From NCBI GenBank assembly GCA_019828595.1, contig JAHQRK010000014.1, forward strand, positions 372,001 through 436,000: DNA of 64,000 nucleotides, read 5' to 3'. The stretch is from Aphanomyces cochlioides (taxonomy: Eukaryota > Oomycota > Saprolegniomycetes > Saprolegniales > Verrucalvaceae). This document shows positions 19,114 to 29,968 of the stretch, piece by piece. The first letter of the stretch is position 1; every line of letters starts with the position of its first letter. Position numbers and translations under genes: made by a program. Below the pieces are notes generated by a model. That model saw nothing but the letters and a program-made list of their open reading frames with translations, was not told where the DNA came from and searched no databases.

Positions 19114-20023
19114 CTAACCACTTAATGGCAAAGCCGCATCTACATCAGCTCGTGGTATACCTGCATCTAGGAGGCGCTGTCTTGAGAGCAGCTTTTCCGT
19201 TACAATTTCAATGTCTTTCAAGCTCACGTTTCGTTGTAGAAGACGGCACTCGAGATCATTTTTTGTTTTTGTCCATGTGTAAGCGTTCTTCTTCGATACG
19301 CAGTTTGCTTGATTCAATTTCAAGCCGACCTTTTTCCACATCGCTCAGGTCATTGAGGAGAGACTTCAGGCCGTCAAACAACTTTTTGGACCGCCCTCGA
19401 TTATTTGTCGACGTGGCAAGCACTTTTCGTTTCTCTGGTCTCGTTTTTTCGGCTTCTTGGCCATGCCCAGATTCATCCAACGCAAATGAATCGCCATCGT
19501 CGTCGTATGGTTGGTCAACTGAGACTTCAGTTTCGACGGCATCGATTCTCAAAGATGATTCATCCATTGTGTCTGAAATGAGAAGTGGTATAAAGCTTGG
19601 TCGGTCTCGCATTACATTGTCTAAAAGATTAAAGTTCCGACACAATTTGAGGACATACGAGTTCACTGTAGTTATACCATCTAGCGCATCGCTGTCGAGA
19701 ATACCTTGACCAGTGTTTGCTTTCCAGTCAATAGCAGTACGATAACTGCGCTCCAAATCATCGATTTTGGTTCTGATGTCTTGATTTGACCGATGCATGA
19801 TACCATTGGCTTTCAAGATTGAGTTTATTTCAGTGCACAGAGCCTCCTTGGTCACACCATGCTGAGTGTCTCCTTTCCATCTATGGTAATTTGGCAGGTG
19901 GCACAGCCAGTCCAACAACAAATCAATCGAGCTTTTGCCAGGAAGACCGTTCGTTGCGACACCATCGGCATCCCACGCCACTCTTGTTCGCCGTGGGGCG
20001 CTTGCAGTCCCTGTTGGAGCCAT
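19114..20023 (-). pseudogene. Harbinger Myb/SANT-like DNA-binding partner, frameshifted
   Basis: This is the accessory ORF of the same transposon. From ATG 20023 it encodes a SANT-like helix region (SSIDLLLDWLCHLPNYHRWKG, continued by IHRSNQDIRTKIDDLERSYRTA), an acidic middle, and a Lys/Glu-rich coiled coil (LNDLSDVEKGRLEIESSKLRI). The frame stops after MDKNKK, but removing one A from an A6 run (plus-strand T run at about 19259-19264) restores a conserved-looking tail to TAG 19116-19114 (IPRADVDAALPLSG). So this is a one-base homopolymer insertion or a sequencing error. In the family this protein binds the element ends and brings in the transposase. Confidence 0.7.
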
Positions 20024-20973
20024 GGCAAGTCCGTCCAGTCAATTTTTGAATGTTGTTCGCTCAAGGCGACGTCTTCCTCTCATTTTTTGTATTGATTTAA
20101 AGAGATTTACAGGAGCCAGTTTCTTTCAGCACCAAGTTTGATGCCGGACGGAACTGGCTCCTTTGGTGCTTGAAGGCTCATTTTGAAGGTTCTATTTTAC
20201 CCAATGAGAATGGATAACTTGAACCTTTAAGCAAGAGAAGCTATGCTTGAGAACCGCTAATGCTTCGATGGATTGCATCACCGCAGACTGCGGAGTGATG
20301 CTGACATGGTGGATTAGTACTGTGTACAGCAAGCATGGTCCTTGAGGCTTCTTCAGCCAACTCCTTGCATGAGCCTCAGTGCAGGCTCAAAAACCTCTAA
20401 ATTCCAGGAAAAACGACGCACTCCATCTCCTCGAACGTAGTACAATCGGCTCGCTCCAGACCAACTGAGCCATGATTCCATCTCGTGGTGACGACTGCGG
20501 CAGTGAATTTCACAGAGCTTCGCTCGCAAAAGGTATCTCCTGCTGTTAACACGAGAACCTTTCATCCTTCTAGCCCCTTTAAGCTTTGATGCCAAAGCCA
20601 ACGTGAATCCGACCTTCGTGTTATGAATGCTCCAAACCAGAGCTCAAGAACAAGTAGAACCCACCTTTGGAGATCAGAATATCTTGTCATTTGTTTCTCG
20701 TCTGTTGCACAGAGCCAGGACTTGAACGACCATGGTGCCATCAAGAGTTCGAGCCGATGTGTGATGGCTGAAGCCTTTCAGATAAAAACATCAAAGTCGA
20801 CGCTGTAGTTGATGGGGGCGGCCATGTCATCGAGAGATTTGCAGCAAAAATTTTGGCTTTTGTGACATGATGGCCTAGAACTCGGCAAGGTTCGTCTTGT
20901 TTCCATGAGTTACAGACACAGCTGTCCTGTTCGAACTTGTTGGGAAACATATTCACATTTTTGGAAGGAGATC
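20024..20973. other. Intergenic with short inverted repeat
   Basis: No gene was recognised. An 11-bp inverted repeat, AGGAGCCAGTT at 20111-20121 and AACTGGCTCCT at 20152-20162, may lie near the right end of the Harbinger element. Confidence 0.4.
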
Positions 20974-21638
20974 ATGGGCAACTCCAACTCGCACGAGGTG
21001 GCGTTCCCTCTCGAGCCTTTGAATCCAATGCCAGTCGTGATGAATGACTTTTGTTACGAGGCCCCCATGTCGCTTGTGATTCCATTGTCTACTGCACGGA
21101 CCAAGCACAACTGCACAGTTCAAACCGTCGATGATGTCGTCGTTTTCCTCTGGCGAGGCGACAAGACGACGCTTATGAACGCCGAGAGATCGATTCTCAT
21201 GACGATGGAGCGCAAATTGCACGAAAACATCAATACACACTCGGTTTTCGTCGACCGTGGTGAGCGAGGGCCGTCAGGATGGCTGGCCGACATCACAGTC
21301 AATTTCCTAATCCCATCAGATTTCGAGCCATATCTTTGTGCTCAGTTGATCTTCCCAACCACAGGTAGGCTGCACTGCGAGTCACTCGTTCTCTCATACC
21401 TAGCTGTAGAAACGTGAGCTTCACAGTCGAGGGCGACTGGGCAGACCGGACAGCCATTATTTACAAGCACGTCGACACGCGAAAGATCGCCGCGGCTCGT
21501 ATACGACGGTGGGGCCAAATAAACCGCTTTGGCGAGTATGTTGTGGACGTTATTCCCGGCGTCGATGTTGCTTTCATCGTCTTATTGTGCATCGCCATCG
21601 ACGTCATGGCCAATGTCACCCGCGGCTTAATTCTGTAA
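20974..21638 (+). CDS. LURP-one-related (Tubby C-like) protein
   Basis: A small membrane-associated beta-barrel protein of the LOR family, about 200 aa. Tubby-type barrels bind phosphoinositides; LOR proteins have scramblase-like or defence-linked roles in other organisms. The evidence is the C-terminal signature GEYVVDVIPGVDVAFIVLLCIAIDVM, typical of the hydrophobic core helix, and the preceding strands (FLWRGDKTTLMNAERSILMTMERK). The start is ATG 20974, giving MGNSNS, a good N-myristoylation signal (Gly2, Ser6). One intron is needed; the best fit is 21365-21426 (ACA G|GT .. CACAG|TC), though the exact acceptor is uncertain. The stop is TAA 21636-21638. VPS23 follows 126 bp downstream on the same strand. 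Confidence 0.75.
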
Positions 21639-21764
21639 TCTATACGTATATTGACTCTGACATGCATTTTTGTCCAGTGTTGATTATCCGGACATTTATC
21701 CGGATGATTTCGAGTGCAATGCCGCTTCTTTCCAAGACAGTTGAGCTTCTCGAGGCACTCCATC

Positions 21765-23293
21765 ATGTACAACAACAGCATTGCGACCTTGGAGCGCATT
21801 ATGTCGACTCTCCGTTCGTATACGGTAAAGATATTAATGAGGGATGATGGGTTCGATGCCGTTCGCGTAGGATCCGACGCGCGTTCGCCAGGACGTTGAG
21901 ACCTTGCTCCGACAGATACCATCGCTAGGGCCTCAAAATGGCGTGTTTACACACAACAACGGCACAACGAGGTGAGACTGTAGGAGTGTATTGTTGCTAA
22001 AGGATTCCAGCACAATGTTGAGTCTTTCGGGCACGATTCCAATCTACTACGGCGGTAATCAATACAACATCCCAGTCGAGATTTGGATGCCGGAAGCGTA
22101 TCCCTTTGCAGCACCGACGTGCTTTGTTCGACCGACTGCAGACATGATGGTATTTACTGTCCATTCTAATATTCAAGAGTTTACAATGGTGGTAGATTCG
22201 ACCAGGTCATCCTAACGTTGATCAAAATGGTTTGATTGTCTTGCCATACTCGACAAATTGGGACAGCGATCACAGTTTGGTTGAACTCATTGGGTTTGGC
22301 TTGCCTTGATCAATTGCCATTGACATCTGGCATAGATACCAGTGTTCCATCTTTGGGGCGACTCCACCAGTCTTTCGTCGTCCAGCGAACCAACCAGCTC
22401 CAGCTCCTGCCCAATATCAACCGTCCCCAGCACAGCAATACAGTCAACAGCCACAGTACCAAGGAGGCTACACCTCGTCCCATCAAGCATACGGCCAAAC
22501 GACGCCCTCATACCACCAGGCCGCGTACACTGAGCCCAGCAATGTACGACGCTCCTTTCTATCGGCGATTCATTACCCAACTCAAACAGACTTACAAACC
22601 TCCCTACACTCCTCCCGTCGTTGATCCTGTCGTGAAACTCAAAGCCGAAGCTACGGAGAAGATCCAGCGTGAACTTCAAAAGATATATCGACGCATTCGA
22701 GGTGCGCCTGATCGAAATACCATGATCACCATGACGTGTTTGCAGATGAAATTGATGGGCAATTTGAAACACAGCGCGAGATTTCACACGGCCAACAGCG
22801 CATCCTACAAGGAAAGCAGTCGCTTGAACAACTGAAGGCAGAATTGATCGCCGCACATGCTCAAGTCAAAGCAACCGACGAGCAGGTTACCGAGTGGATT
22901 GCAGCCCACGAAAACCAAGTACACACGCCTCCCATGTGTTCTCTTTTTGACCAACTTGTAGGATGATATCAATGTTGATGAAATCTTAGTGCCGGCGGAT
23001 GCATTGTCCAACCAGTACACCAGGCATTGCCTTTCTCTTCTCACTTGCTATCTGTCTAGACAATTGGATGCGTACGCCGAACGCAATGCAATTGAGGACG
23101 CTCTCTATTTCATGGATCGAGCTTTAGCCAACGGGGAAATCGAGTTGCAAGTATTTCTCAAGGTACGTTCAACATGAACCGACGTCATGATGAAATATTG
23201 GATGCCTAGGAAGTGCGCAAGCTGGCTCGCAAGCAATTCATGTGCGTTGCACTCATGCAAAAAGTCCAAGATGCTCAGCAATCCCGTCGTTAA
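21765..23293 (+). CDS. VPS23: ESCRT-I subunit VPS23/TSG101
   Basis: A 376-aa endosomal sorting subunit that binds ubiquitinated cargo and P(S/T)AP motifs. Ten exons join in frame: 21765-21824, 21871-21971, 22011-22149, 22196-22293, 22336-22543, 22590-22701, 22746-22918, 22962-23014, 23060-23162, 23210-23293. The UEV domain covers about residues 1-148 (SGTIPIYYGGNQYNIPVEIW, CFVRPTADM, then IRPGHPNVDQNGLIVLPY). A Pro/Gln-rich linker follows (about 150-205), then a coiled coil (about 205-297, VKLKAEATEKIQRELQKI) and the C-terminal steadiness box (AERNAIEDALYFMDRALANG, FLKEVRKLARKQFM). The length is close to human TSG101 (390 aa). All introns are 39-47 nt. The last exon overlaps the predicted 3' end of the convergent ACBP-domain gene. 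Confidence 0.9.
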
Positions 23294-24463
23294 GTATGAA
23301 TATGACCTTGGGTGACAATCCTATTTCAAAGACTGCTGCTTTGGATGGCGAGCAAGATGAGCAATCATTTTGATCAACGGGTCGGCGATCCATCGCGGCA
23401 ACTTGCTCTTGAATACATGACGCCAGACCACTACAGACAATATTGGTCAGCTCAATGGGACTCGAACCATGGAACATACTGAGGATTGCCAAGAATGCTC
23501 CAAACAAATGCGTCACTCGATATGCACTCCATCGCACCACAAGTTGCCACGCCATGGCTCCTGCAGTACATTGTTATCGTCAGTAAATATCCGAGCGGTA
23601 CCGTAGCGCTGAGCTTGGAAAAAGATAGAGCCGTCCAATCTGCGATTAAGCTCTTTCATTTCGAGCGTCAGAGCTGTCGACTCGACCTACAGGACACTTG
23701 AGTGGCATTACGACCTCAAGATAGGCTTACTTTTTGATCTTGAAGTTGTTTCTCGATGCGCTTCATCTTGTCAAAGAGCTCCGACCGGAGGACATCCACC
23801 TGACGCAATTCTCTCGTGAACGTAGTCTTCTACGATGACAGGTTACAAAAGAGCAAGATGGAGATAGAGAGACCGTGTCATACGACAGAGTGTTGAGAGC
23901 TTCGGAAAGCTCTTCGTGTCGTTGGCTGTCAAAGTGGATTCGCGCTTTGATGTCGTCAAGTTCAGCAACGACAGTCGGAAGCCTCTCAATGAGAGATTGC
24001 ATTGTGGGTTGAGCTGTCGCAGGAGCATTGGCCACTCGAAATGATGAGCTGCGCCTCCAGTTGTCCACCTGAGTTGGGTCAAATCGCGCTCATGGTGCTC
24101 TTCGTCTACCAGGTCGTCCATCATCTTGATGTATTTTTGCATTGCAGCTTCCTTGGACATGTTTCCAAGCGCTTTCCACTTTGTCCTATGAGCATGGTCA
24201 GTTGCCCATTGCTTACGCATACTATCCACCACGACGATTGCTCCATGCCGTCCATCGGCGCAGTCGTACTACACGAACCGAGCGTTGCTTGCTGGAAGAG
24301 CGCATCGAAATCGAGTCGAACGGACGAAGTTGGGTTTCGCAAAATGCGGTGTGGTCCTTACCCATTTTGCTTATTTATGCAGCACTCGACTGTCATGCTT
24401 ACCATTGTACGTCTGGAGGAAGAGAACCGCCGCCGCGAAGTCGGCTTCCACTGAAGCCTGCAT
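23253..24463 (-). CDS. Acyl-CoA-binding-domain protein with coiled coil
   Basis: An ACBP-type protein that would hold long-chain acyl-CoA esters. Exons: 24463-24403, 24356-24236, 24185-24110, 24068-23874, 23829-23731, 23686-23602, 23560-23253 (last exon tentative), about 314 aa. The ACBP domain spans about residues 5-85: ADFAAAVLFLQT, then DFDALFQQATLG, then KWKALGNMSKEAAMQKYIKM. The pattern matches the four-helix family, with the usual YxxYKQAT replaced by FDALFQQAT. A long coiled coil follows (RLPTVVAELDDIKARIHFDS and RSELFDKMKRIEKQLQDQK). The last exon codes a moderately hydrophobic stretch (WQLVVRWSAYRVTHLFGAFL) that could be a tail anchor as in ACBD5. If the 23602/23560 junction is not used, the frame instead ends at 23513. 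The gene overlaps the end of VPS23 by about 40 bp in the long model. Confidence 0.72.
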
Positions 24464-25548
24464 CGGATGTCGGTTATTCTTAAGTTGAGGTACAAGGAAT
24501 CCAGAACTTGTATAAGCTTATATTTTTCGTCATATTATATAATGTTGACGCAACGTAATCAGAAATCAACTGTTAAGTTTTATACACTGCACTAATTAAT
24601 ATCTATCATTTTGACTATTTATATAGTGTATCTACATTCTTCTCAGCGACGATGCCCGACACGTTCAAAGCTGCATGTATGTGCGTGCGGTTTGACAATC
24701 ATAGCTTTGCATCTGTCCAAGATCGTTGCGTGTTCATCGTTTGCCCAGTTACAATGAGGGACTACCTTGTTACCTTGAAGGTCTCACTTAAAATCATCCA
24801 GAGAAACCTCCCAAAACACATACCACAAAGTGCAAGTTGTAATAAAGTCGAAAGAGTTGGACAGTTCTCAATATCGCTGCAAACGCTGCACAAGACAAGC
24901 TCCTCCTGGACATAATCTGCACCAAGATGCTTATTGTATAACATCATCAACAACGCTTTAAAAGCGCCGGTTGAATCGTTTCTTCAATCGATAATCCCCC
25001 CGTTGGGGGGAAGGATTTCAATGTGTTTCTTTTCGGGGGTGCCAATTCAATCGGGGGGATCGAAAGAGCCAAGCTATATCGACTTCAGGGGAGATCAATA
25101 GCGACAGAAATGCTCGCAAGGGCTTCAAAGAACTCAAGTTCATGGTCGCTTATGTCCTCCTTCCATTTACTGTCTGTGTAAACTTGGATTGGCTTATAAT
25201 TGTCAAATATTAACCAATCAGAGTGTAGTATTTGGACGATTCATAAAATCAAAAGATACAAGATGCATGTTGAAGTGGTGGGCACTCCTTCCTCGCCATG
25301 TTGCGCACAGATGTCCCTCTCCAAGCAACGGATGTCAACAAGCACCTTGAGAAAACGTTGTAAAAATAGCGCCCAATGATGAAATTGCGACTTACCGTGC
25401 AAGAGGGTTTCCTTGGAGAGATCTCAAGATATTGATGAGAGAGCATACATCCACTACAAAATCCAATATGTTTTCTTTCGAATGCTCGATTTGACCGTTT
25501 CGAGTTCTAGATTCCACGAGGTCATTTTGAAAAATAGACCCTCACAAG
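24464..25548. other. Intergenic, AT-rich
   Basis: No gene was recognised. It holds a short C6-GTT-G6 palindrome (24996-25010) followed by two more G5-G6 runs up to about 25065. It provides the promoter of the ATP-grasp gene and of the divergent ACBP gene. Confidence 0.4.
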
Positions 25549-28500
25549 ATGGGAAACACTGGATCGTCAGAAAAACCGCAACAAGCGCTTCCAAGCCCGC
25601 TTCGAGGCCACCAGTCCGACAGTCATATCCGTACGAATGAGGAGGATGAGCCTGTCTTTCGTATCCTCTCAAGCGATCAGCGCGCGACGACGTTTGATGA
25701 ACGAATTCACTTGCGGCGAAAGTCCATCCCGCTCAAGCACCACCCAATTCCACAACTTGTACGAGCATCCACGTTTGACCCTCGCATGAAACGCAACTCA
25801 CAAGCGGTCGGCGATGTGCTCTACAAACGATATTTCAACGCGCAAGAACAACGTGACGAGTCGCTGATGTTGAGTGCGATTCCCGAAGTTGGCTCGTCCG
25901 GAGAGGCAGTTGTCGTTGTGGACCCCTTCTCCACAGGGATGGTTCTTGCCCGCGAAGTGATGAAGCGCGACTATATTTGCATCGTGCTCTACAGTGACAC
26001 ACTGGCAGTCATGCAACCGTTGATCAAGTACATTCCGAAAGAAATGCACAACCAATTTGCGGCTGAAATTTACCACAACGGTATGAAGAGCGCAATAGCT
26101 ATATTGATTTTTCGAATAGGTGCTGACCCCTCCACGACAGCTTTGGATGCCACAATTTCTCAATTGAAAGAAGTTGGTGTACCCATTATTGGTGTCCTCG
26201 CTGGCGCAGAAACTGGTGTTATGTTGGCGGATCGCGTTTCTGATCGCATGGGATTGACAACTAACGGTGCTGACGGCACTGAAGCAAGACGTAACAAATA
26301 TGCTATGGGGGAGAAAATTCGCGCATCAGGATTGCGAGCCGTCAAACAATGCTCTGCCACGACTTGGAAGCAAATTGAAAACTTCATCGAAAACGACCTG
26401 CGTCCAAATCCTTTCGAGGTTTGTCCGTCCTTTGAAATGTAGAATCTCAAATTGTGTATCGCTAGGTTATAGTAAAACCTGTTGAAAGTGCAGGTAGCGA
26501 TGATGTCTTCTTGTGTCGCAGTATGGAGGATGTCAAAAAAGCATTTGGAAGCATCCAAGGCAAAATCAACCATTTGGGACTTCAAAATCGATCCACTTTG
26601 GTCCAGGAATATTTAGTCGGCACTGAGTACGTCGTTGATACGGTGTCGCGCAACGGAGAACACAAAGTTGTGGCTGTATGGGAGTATGACAAACGTGCTG
26701 TCAATGGGGCACCATTTGTGTACTACGGTGTTCTTTTACGTGAAGCCTCTGGATCAACAATTCTGTCGATCATTTCCTACATATTGAAGGTCCTTGGTAC
26801 GATGTATCTGTCGTATGCAGTGTTTGCCCACCTTCGACTGTAGATGCCCTTCATATTCGACATGGCCCAGGTCACGCCGAAGTCAAATTTGTTCGTGGAG
26901 AGCCATGCCTCGTTGAAATTGGATCGCGATGCCACGGTGGTGAAGGCACGTACATCCCAATAGTCACACCATGCATTGGATACAACCAAGTGGGAATGAC
27001 GCTTGATTCATATTTTGACCCTGAAGCCTTTGAGAAACTTCCAAAGATGCCTTACAAACTAAAAGCCCATGGTTGTGAAGCCATGCTTGTCAGCTACGAA
27101 AGTGGGACTGTCGAGGGATACCCAGGCTTGGCCGAAATTGAGCGCATGCAATCCTACGTCTCTCAAAGCTTTCACACCAAACCCGGCGATGTGATGCCTA
27201 TTACCATCGACATGTTTTCGACGCCTGGAAGCATCTTGCTTGTACACTCCGACAAACACGTTCTCGAAAAGGATTATGCTCGTATCCGGGAACTTGAGCA
27301 CACTGGACTTTGGAATTTAAAACCCCTCCCCGAAGCCCCAAAGCCAGACACAAAGGTATAATTTCCCCATCATATTCCTGGGATTTATGGTTGTTGCAAC
27401 AGGTGGTTGTGGTTGTTGATCCGTTTTCCACTGGGGCAGTTGTAGCTCAACGAGTTGTTTCTCGGGGTTTTGAATGCATATGTCTCTACAGCGATCTTTT
27501 GGAAAACATGGAAAACGTAGCAAGCTTGGTTCCAGAAGGGGTTACTTTGCGATTTGCTGCAACTGTTGAGCATGTTGGCGAGGCAGAATCTACTGTGGAA
27601 GTGTTGAAAGCCGCGGCTAATGAAATTGGAGGACCAATTGTTGCCGTGATTCCTGGCGCCGAGACTGGAGTGCTGCTTGCTGATGCCATCACGGAAAGTT
27701 TGAAGACAAGGGGTAATGATATGAAACATTCAGAAGCACGTCGAGACAAATATCTGATGGGCGAAACGCTTCGAAGTGCAGGAATAAGAGCCGTCAAACA
27801 AGCCAAGTGCACTGAATGGTCTCAGGTCGAAGCTTTTTGCGCAACGTTGCCCCAGGATCCGTTTGAAGTCGTTTTGAAACCAGTCAATAGCGCTGGTACA
27901 GAAGACGTGACGCTTTGCTTATCCATAGAAGAGGCGAAGGAAACATATTCGCAAATTTTTGGCAAAGTCAATGGCCTTGGCTTGACCAACACTTGCGTCC
28001 TTGCTCAAGAATACCTCGATGGAGATGAATATGTGATCGACACAGTCAGCTGCAAAGGCAAGCACAAGGTCACTGCGATATGGAAGTACGACAAACGACG
28101 TGTGAACGATGCTGCATTTGTCTACTTTGGCCTGTCGATAGTGCCAGCTACTGGAGTGGTCAACGAATTGATCGACTACCAGTTCACCGTCTTGGACGCG
28201 TTGGGATTCCAAAACGGACCAGGCCATGGCGAAGTCAAATTTTGTCGAGGTTCCCCCGTCTTGATTGAAGTTGGCGCGCGGTGCCACGGTGGAGAGGGCG
28301 CTTGGGTGCCAATAGCCGATACTTGTGTTGGATACAATCAAGTGGATATTGCCGTGGATGTCTACTTGGGTCGTCACTATGCTTTTCATGCTCTACCCGA
28401 ACGCGTACGTATCGAAATTGTCATCTTGGTGTAACCCATTCATTTGTAGCCCTTGACATTGCCTCAATACGGATGTGAAGTTATGTTGGTGTCATACAAA

Positions 28501-28725
28501 GATGGAATCTTGCGTGGCCTGCCAGGCCTAGCTGAAATCACACAAATGAAATCATTTCTTCGCAAGGATTTACTGGTGAAGATCGGCGATCGAGTCCACC
28601 GTACGATTGATATGTTTACGACTCCTGGAAGCATCTTACTGATCCACACGGATCCAACTGTGCTTGATGCTGACCGCAAGCGCATTCGCGAATTGGAACA
28701 CGCTGGCTTGTACCTCCTCGAGTGA
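25549..28725 (+). CDS. Protein with two tandem ATP-grasp modules
   Basis: Six exons join in frame (25549-26080, 26120-26418, 26466-26796, 26844-27355, 27403-28404, 28450-28725), giving 983 aa. ATP-grasp enzymes ligate a carboxylate to an amine or thiol through an acyl-phosphate. The N-terminus MGNTGSSEK is a strong N-myristoylation signal and precedes about 110 disordered residues. Module 1 (about 121-558) and module 2 (559-983) repeat the same landmarks: VVVVDPFSTG, GAETGVxLAD, EARRxKYxMGE, then a Lys in VxVKPVxSAG or VLKPVNSAG, EYLxGxEYVxDTVS, GPGHxEVKF, and VEIGxRCHGGEG or IEVGARCHGGEG. Both modules keep the nucleotide and metal-binding residues. An intron (27356-27402) falls exactly between the modules, consistent with tandem gene fusion. 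The resemblance is to the dipeptide ligase and carnosine synthase-like branch; the substrates are unknown. Confidence 0.85.
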
Positions 28726-28786
28726 GCGTTTTTAGAGAGAGGTATGTAGAGTAGTAACTCAGGATACGTGGTGAATAATGTCAACC

Positions 28787-29968
28787 TCACTTTGGTCCTT
28801 GTTTGGAAGATTTAAGTTTTGGGAAGTAATTGTGTTCGCGGCATTCGGCGAGCTTACACATATCGCCCACAAGCAGACATTGCCGACAGAATCCGCTCAC
28901 TTGACTTCCATGGGCTGCTGACGAGATATCCGACTTTGTTGCTGGTATGTTTGGCCGCTTGGATGGAGTCAGTGAGCCGTACTGCGTGGATTGTTGGAGT
29001 TTACGCAGGCGTGGCGAGTTGGTCATTGTCTTGGGGGATTCCACCGTGAATGGTTTGTGTGTGCCGCCTTTGAACACGATGGGTTCAAGGGGACGCCGCC
29101 GAGGCGGTGACTTGAGTCCAATTAAATCAGGGCTGTCTGGTAGATAGACATGGACAGCTTGTTTGGTTCGGTCGAAGAGAGCGAGAGGTGCTTCTGCATC
29201 AGCATGGCGAACTTTCTTCTTGCGTGCTTTGGTTAATGTGTCTGGAGTGTGCTGGGTTACGGGATACATCGCCAGGTGTGTGATGACGTTTAATGCATGT
29301 AAATCCGATGACGAGCCCTTCGTTTCTTCGTATAGTGACAGAGCCGATGATTCCAGGGGCTGCATCTGTGGGCTAGATTGACTCTTTGTCATGCAGACGG
29401 CTTCGTCTCGTGCCGCCGGCGGTGGTATTGTTAAGCTTTCCACGTCAATTGCACTATCCATGGGAGGGGGTTCATGGCTCGCCAGGTTTTCAGGTGGAGC
29501 AGGCTCAGAAAAGAGTTCTGGGCTCACAGGCTTTTCAGATGGAGAAGTCTCAGTAGGGGGGTCTGGGCTCGCTGGTTTGTCAGGTAAAACATGCTCTGAC
29601 TCGGGTGTAGGCTCGTTGACAGAGGGGGTCGAGGTGATTAGAGGCTCAACATCGGGGGCGTAGGCGATAATATCCGAGGTGTAAGATGCGTCCTGAATGC
29701 TTCCATCAGCGGGGGGGTTTGACAATGTATTGTCGAGGGGTTGTGAGGCCAATACTGCAGCAGCACGATGGCACGCAAACTGCACCACTTTGGTCACTGT
29801 CGATTCCGCAACAGAGCGCTCAAAGGACATGATCTGAGGGAGCTCCATGCCCCTCCTCGCCACGGTCGGCGATAAAAATAGCCCGACGTTTGAACAAAAA
29901 TTGTCACAACTCTGTGAGCCATGAATTCGACGCTGGCACCTTTGTTTACTTCTCACATTTTTTCGCAT
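28787..29968 (-). CDS. Pro/Ser-rich disordered protein, unknown
   Basis: A 393-aa uninterrupted frame of no recognised family. The middle (about 100-200) is Pro/Glu/Ser-rich with loose repeats of the type PxSPxPPTETSPSEKPVSPE. The second half has basic patches (KARKKKVRHADAEAP, SPPRRRPLEP). The extreme C-terminus carries a Cys/His cluster, C-x2-C-x6-C-x4-C-x3-H (FCRQCLLVGDMCKLAECREH), which could bind zinc. Alternative starts are ATG 29968 and ATG 29848 (MELPQIMSFERS). It is convergent with the ATP-grasp gene, 61 bp apart. It could be a nuclear or cytoskeletal regulatory protein; no function is assigned. Confidence 0.6.
   Translation of the reverse strand: MRKNVRSKQRCQRRIHGSQSCDNFCSNVGLFLSPTVARRGMELPQIMSFERSVAESTVTKVVQFACHRAAAVLASQPLDNTLSNPPADGSIQDASYTSDIIAYAPDVEPLITSTPSVNEPTPESEHVLPDKPASPDPPTETSPSEKPVSPELFSEPAPPENLASHEPPPMDSAIDVESLTIPPPAARDEAVCMTKSQSSPQMQPLESSALSLYEETKGSSSDLHALNVITHLAMYPVTQHTPDTLTKARKKKVRHADAEAPLALFDRTKQAVHVYLPDSPDLIGLKSPPRRRPLEPIVFKGGTHKPFTVESPKTMTNSPRLRKLQQSTQYGSLTPSKRPNIPATKSDISSAAHGSQVSGFCRQCLLVGDMCKLAECREHNYFPKLKSSKQGPK

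Noticed and set aside
17607..20228. AGGTT/AACCT as terminal repeats of Harbinger element 1
   Set aside because: Only five bases match and the flanking trinucleotides (TAA and TTA) differ.
20353..20744. Minus-strand peptides with TRYSDLQRW, considered as a retrotransposon RNase H remnant
   Set aside because: The similarity is limited to a few residues with no catalytic motif.
24996..25065. C6-GTT-G6 and neighbouring G runs as a G-quadruplex or terminator
   Set aside because: The runs are few and widely spaced, with no gene relation to support a function.
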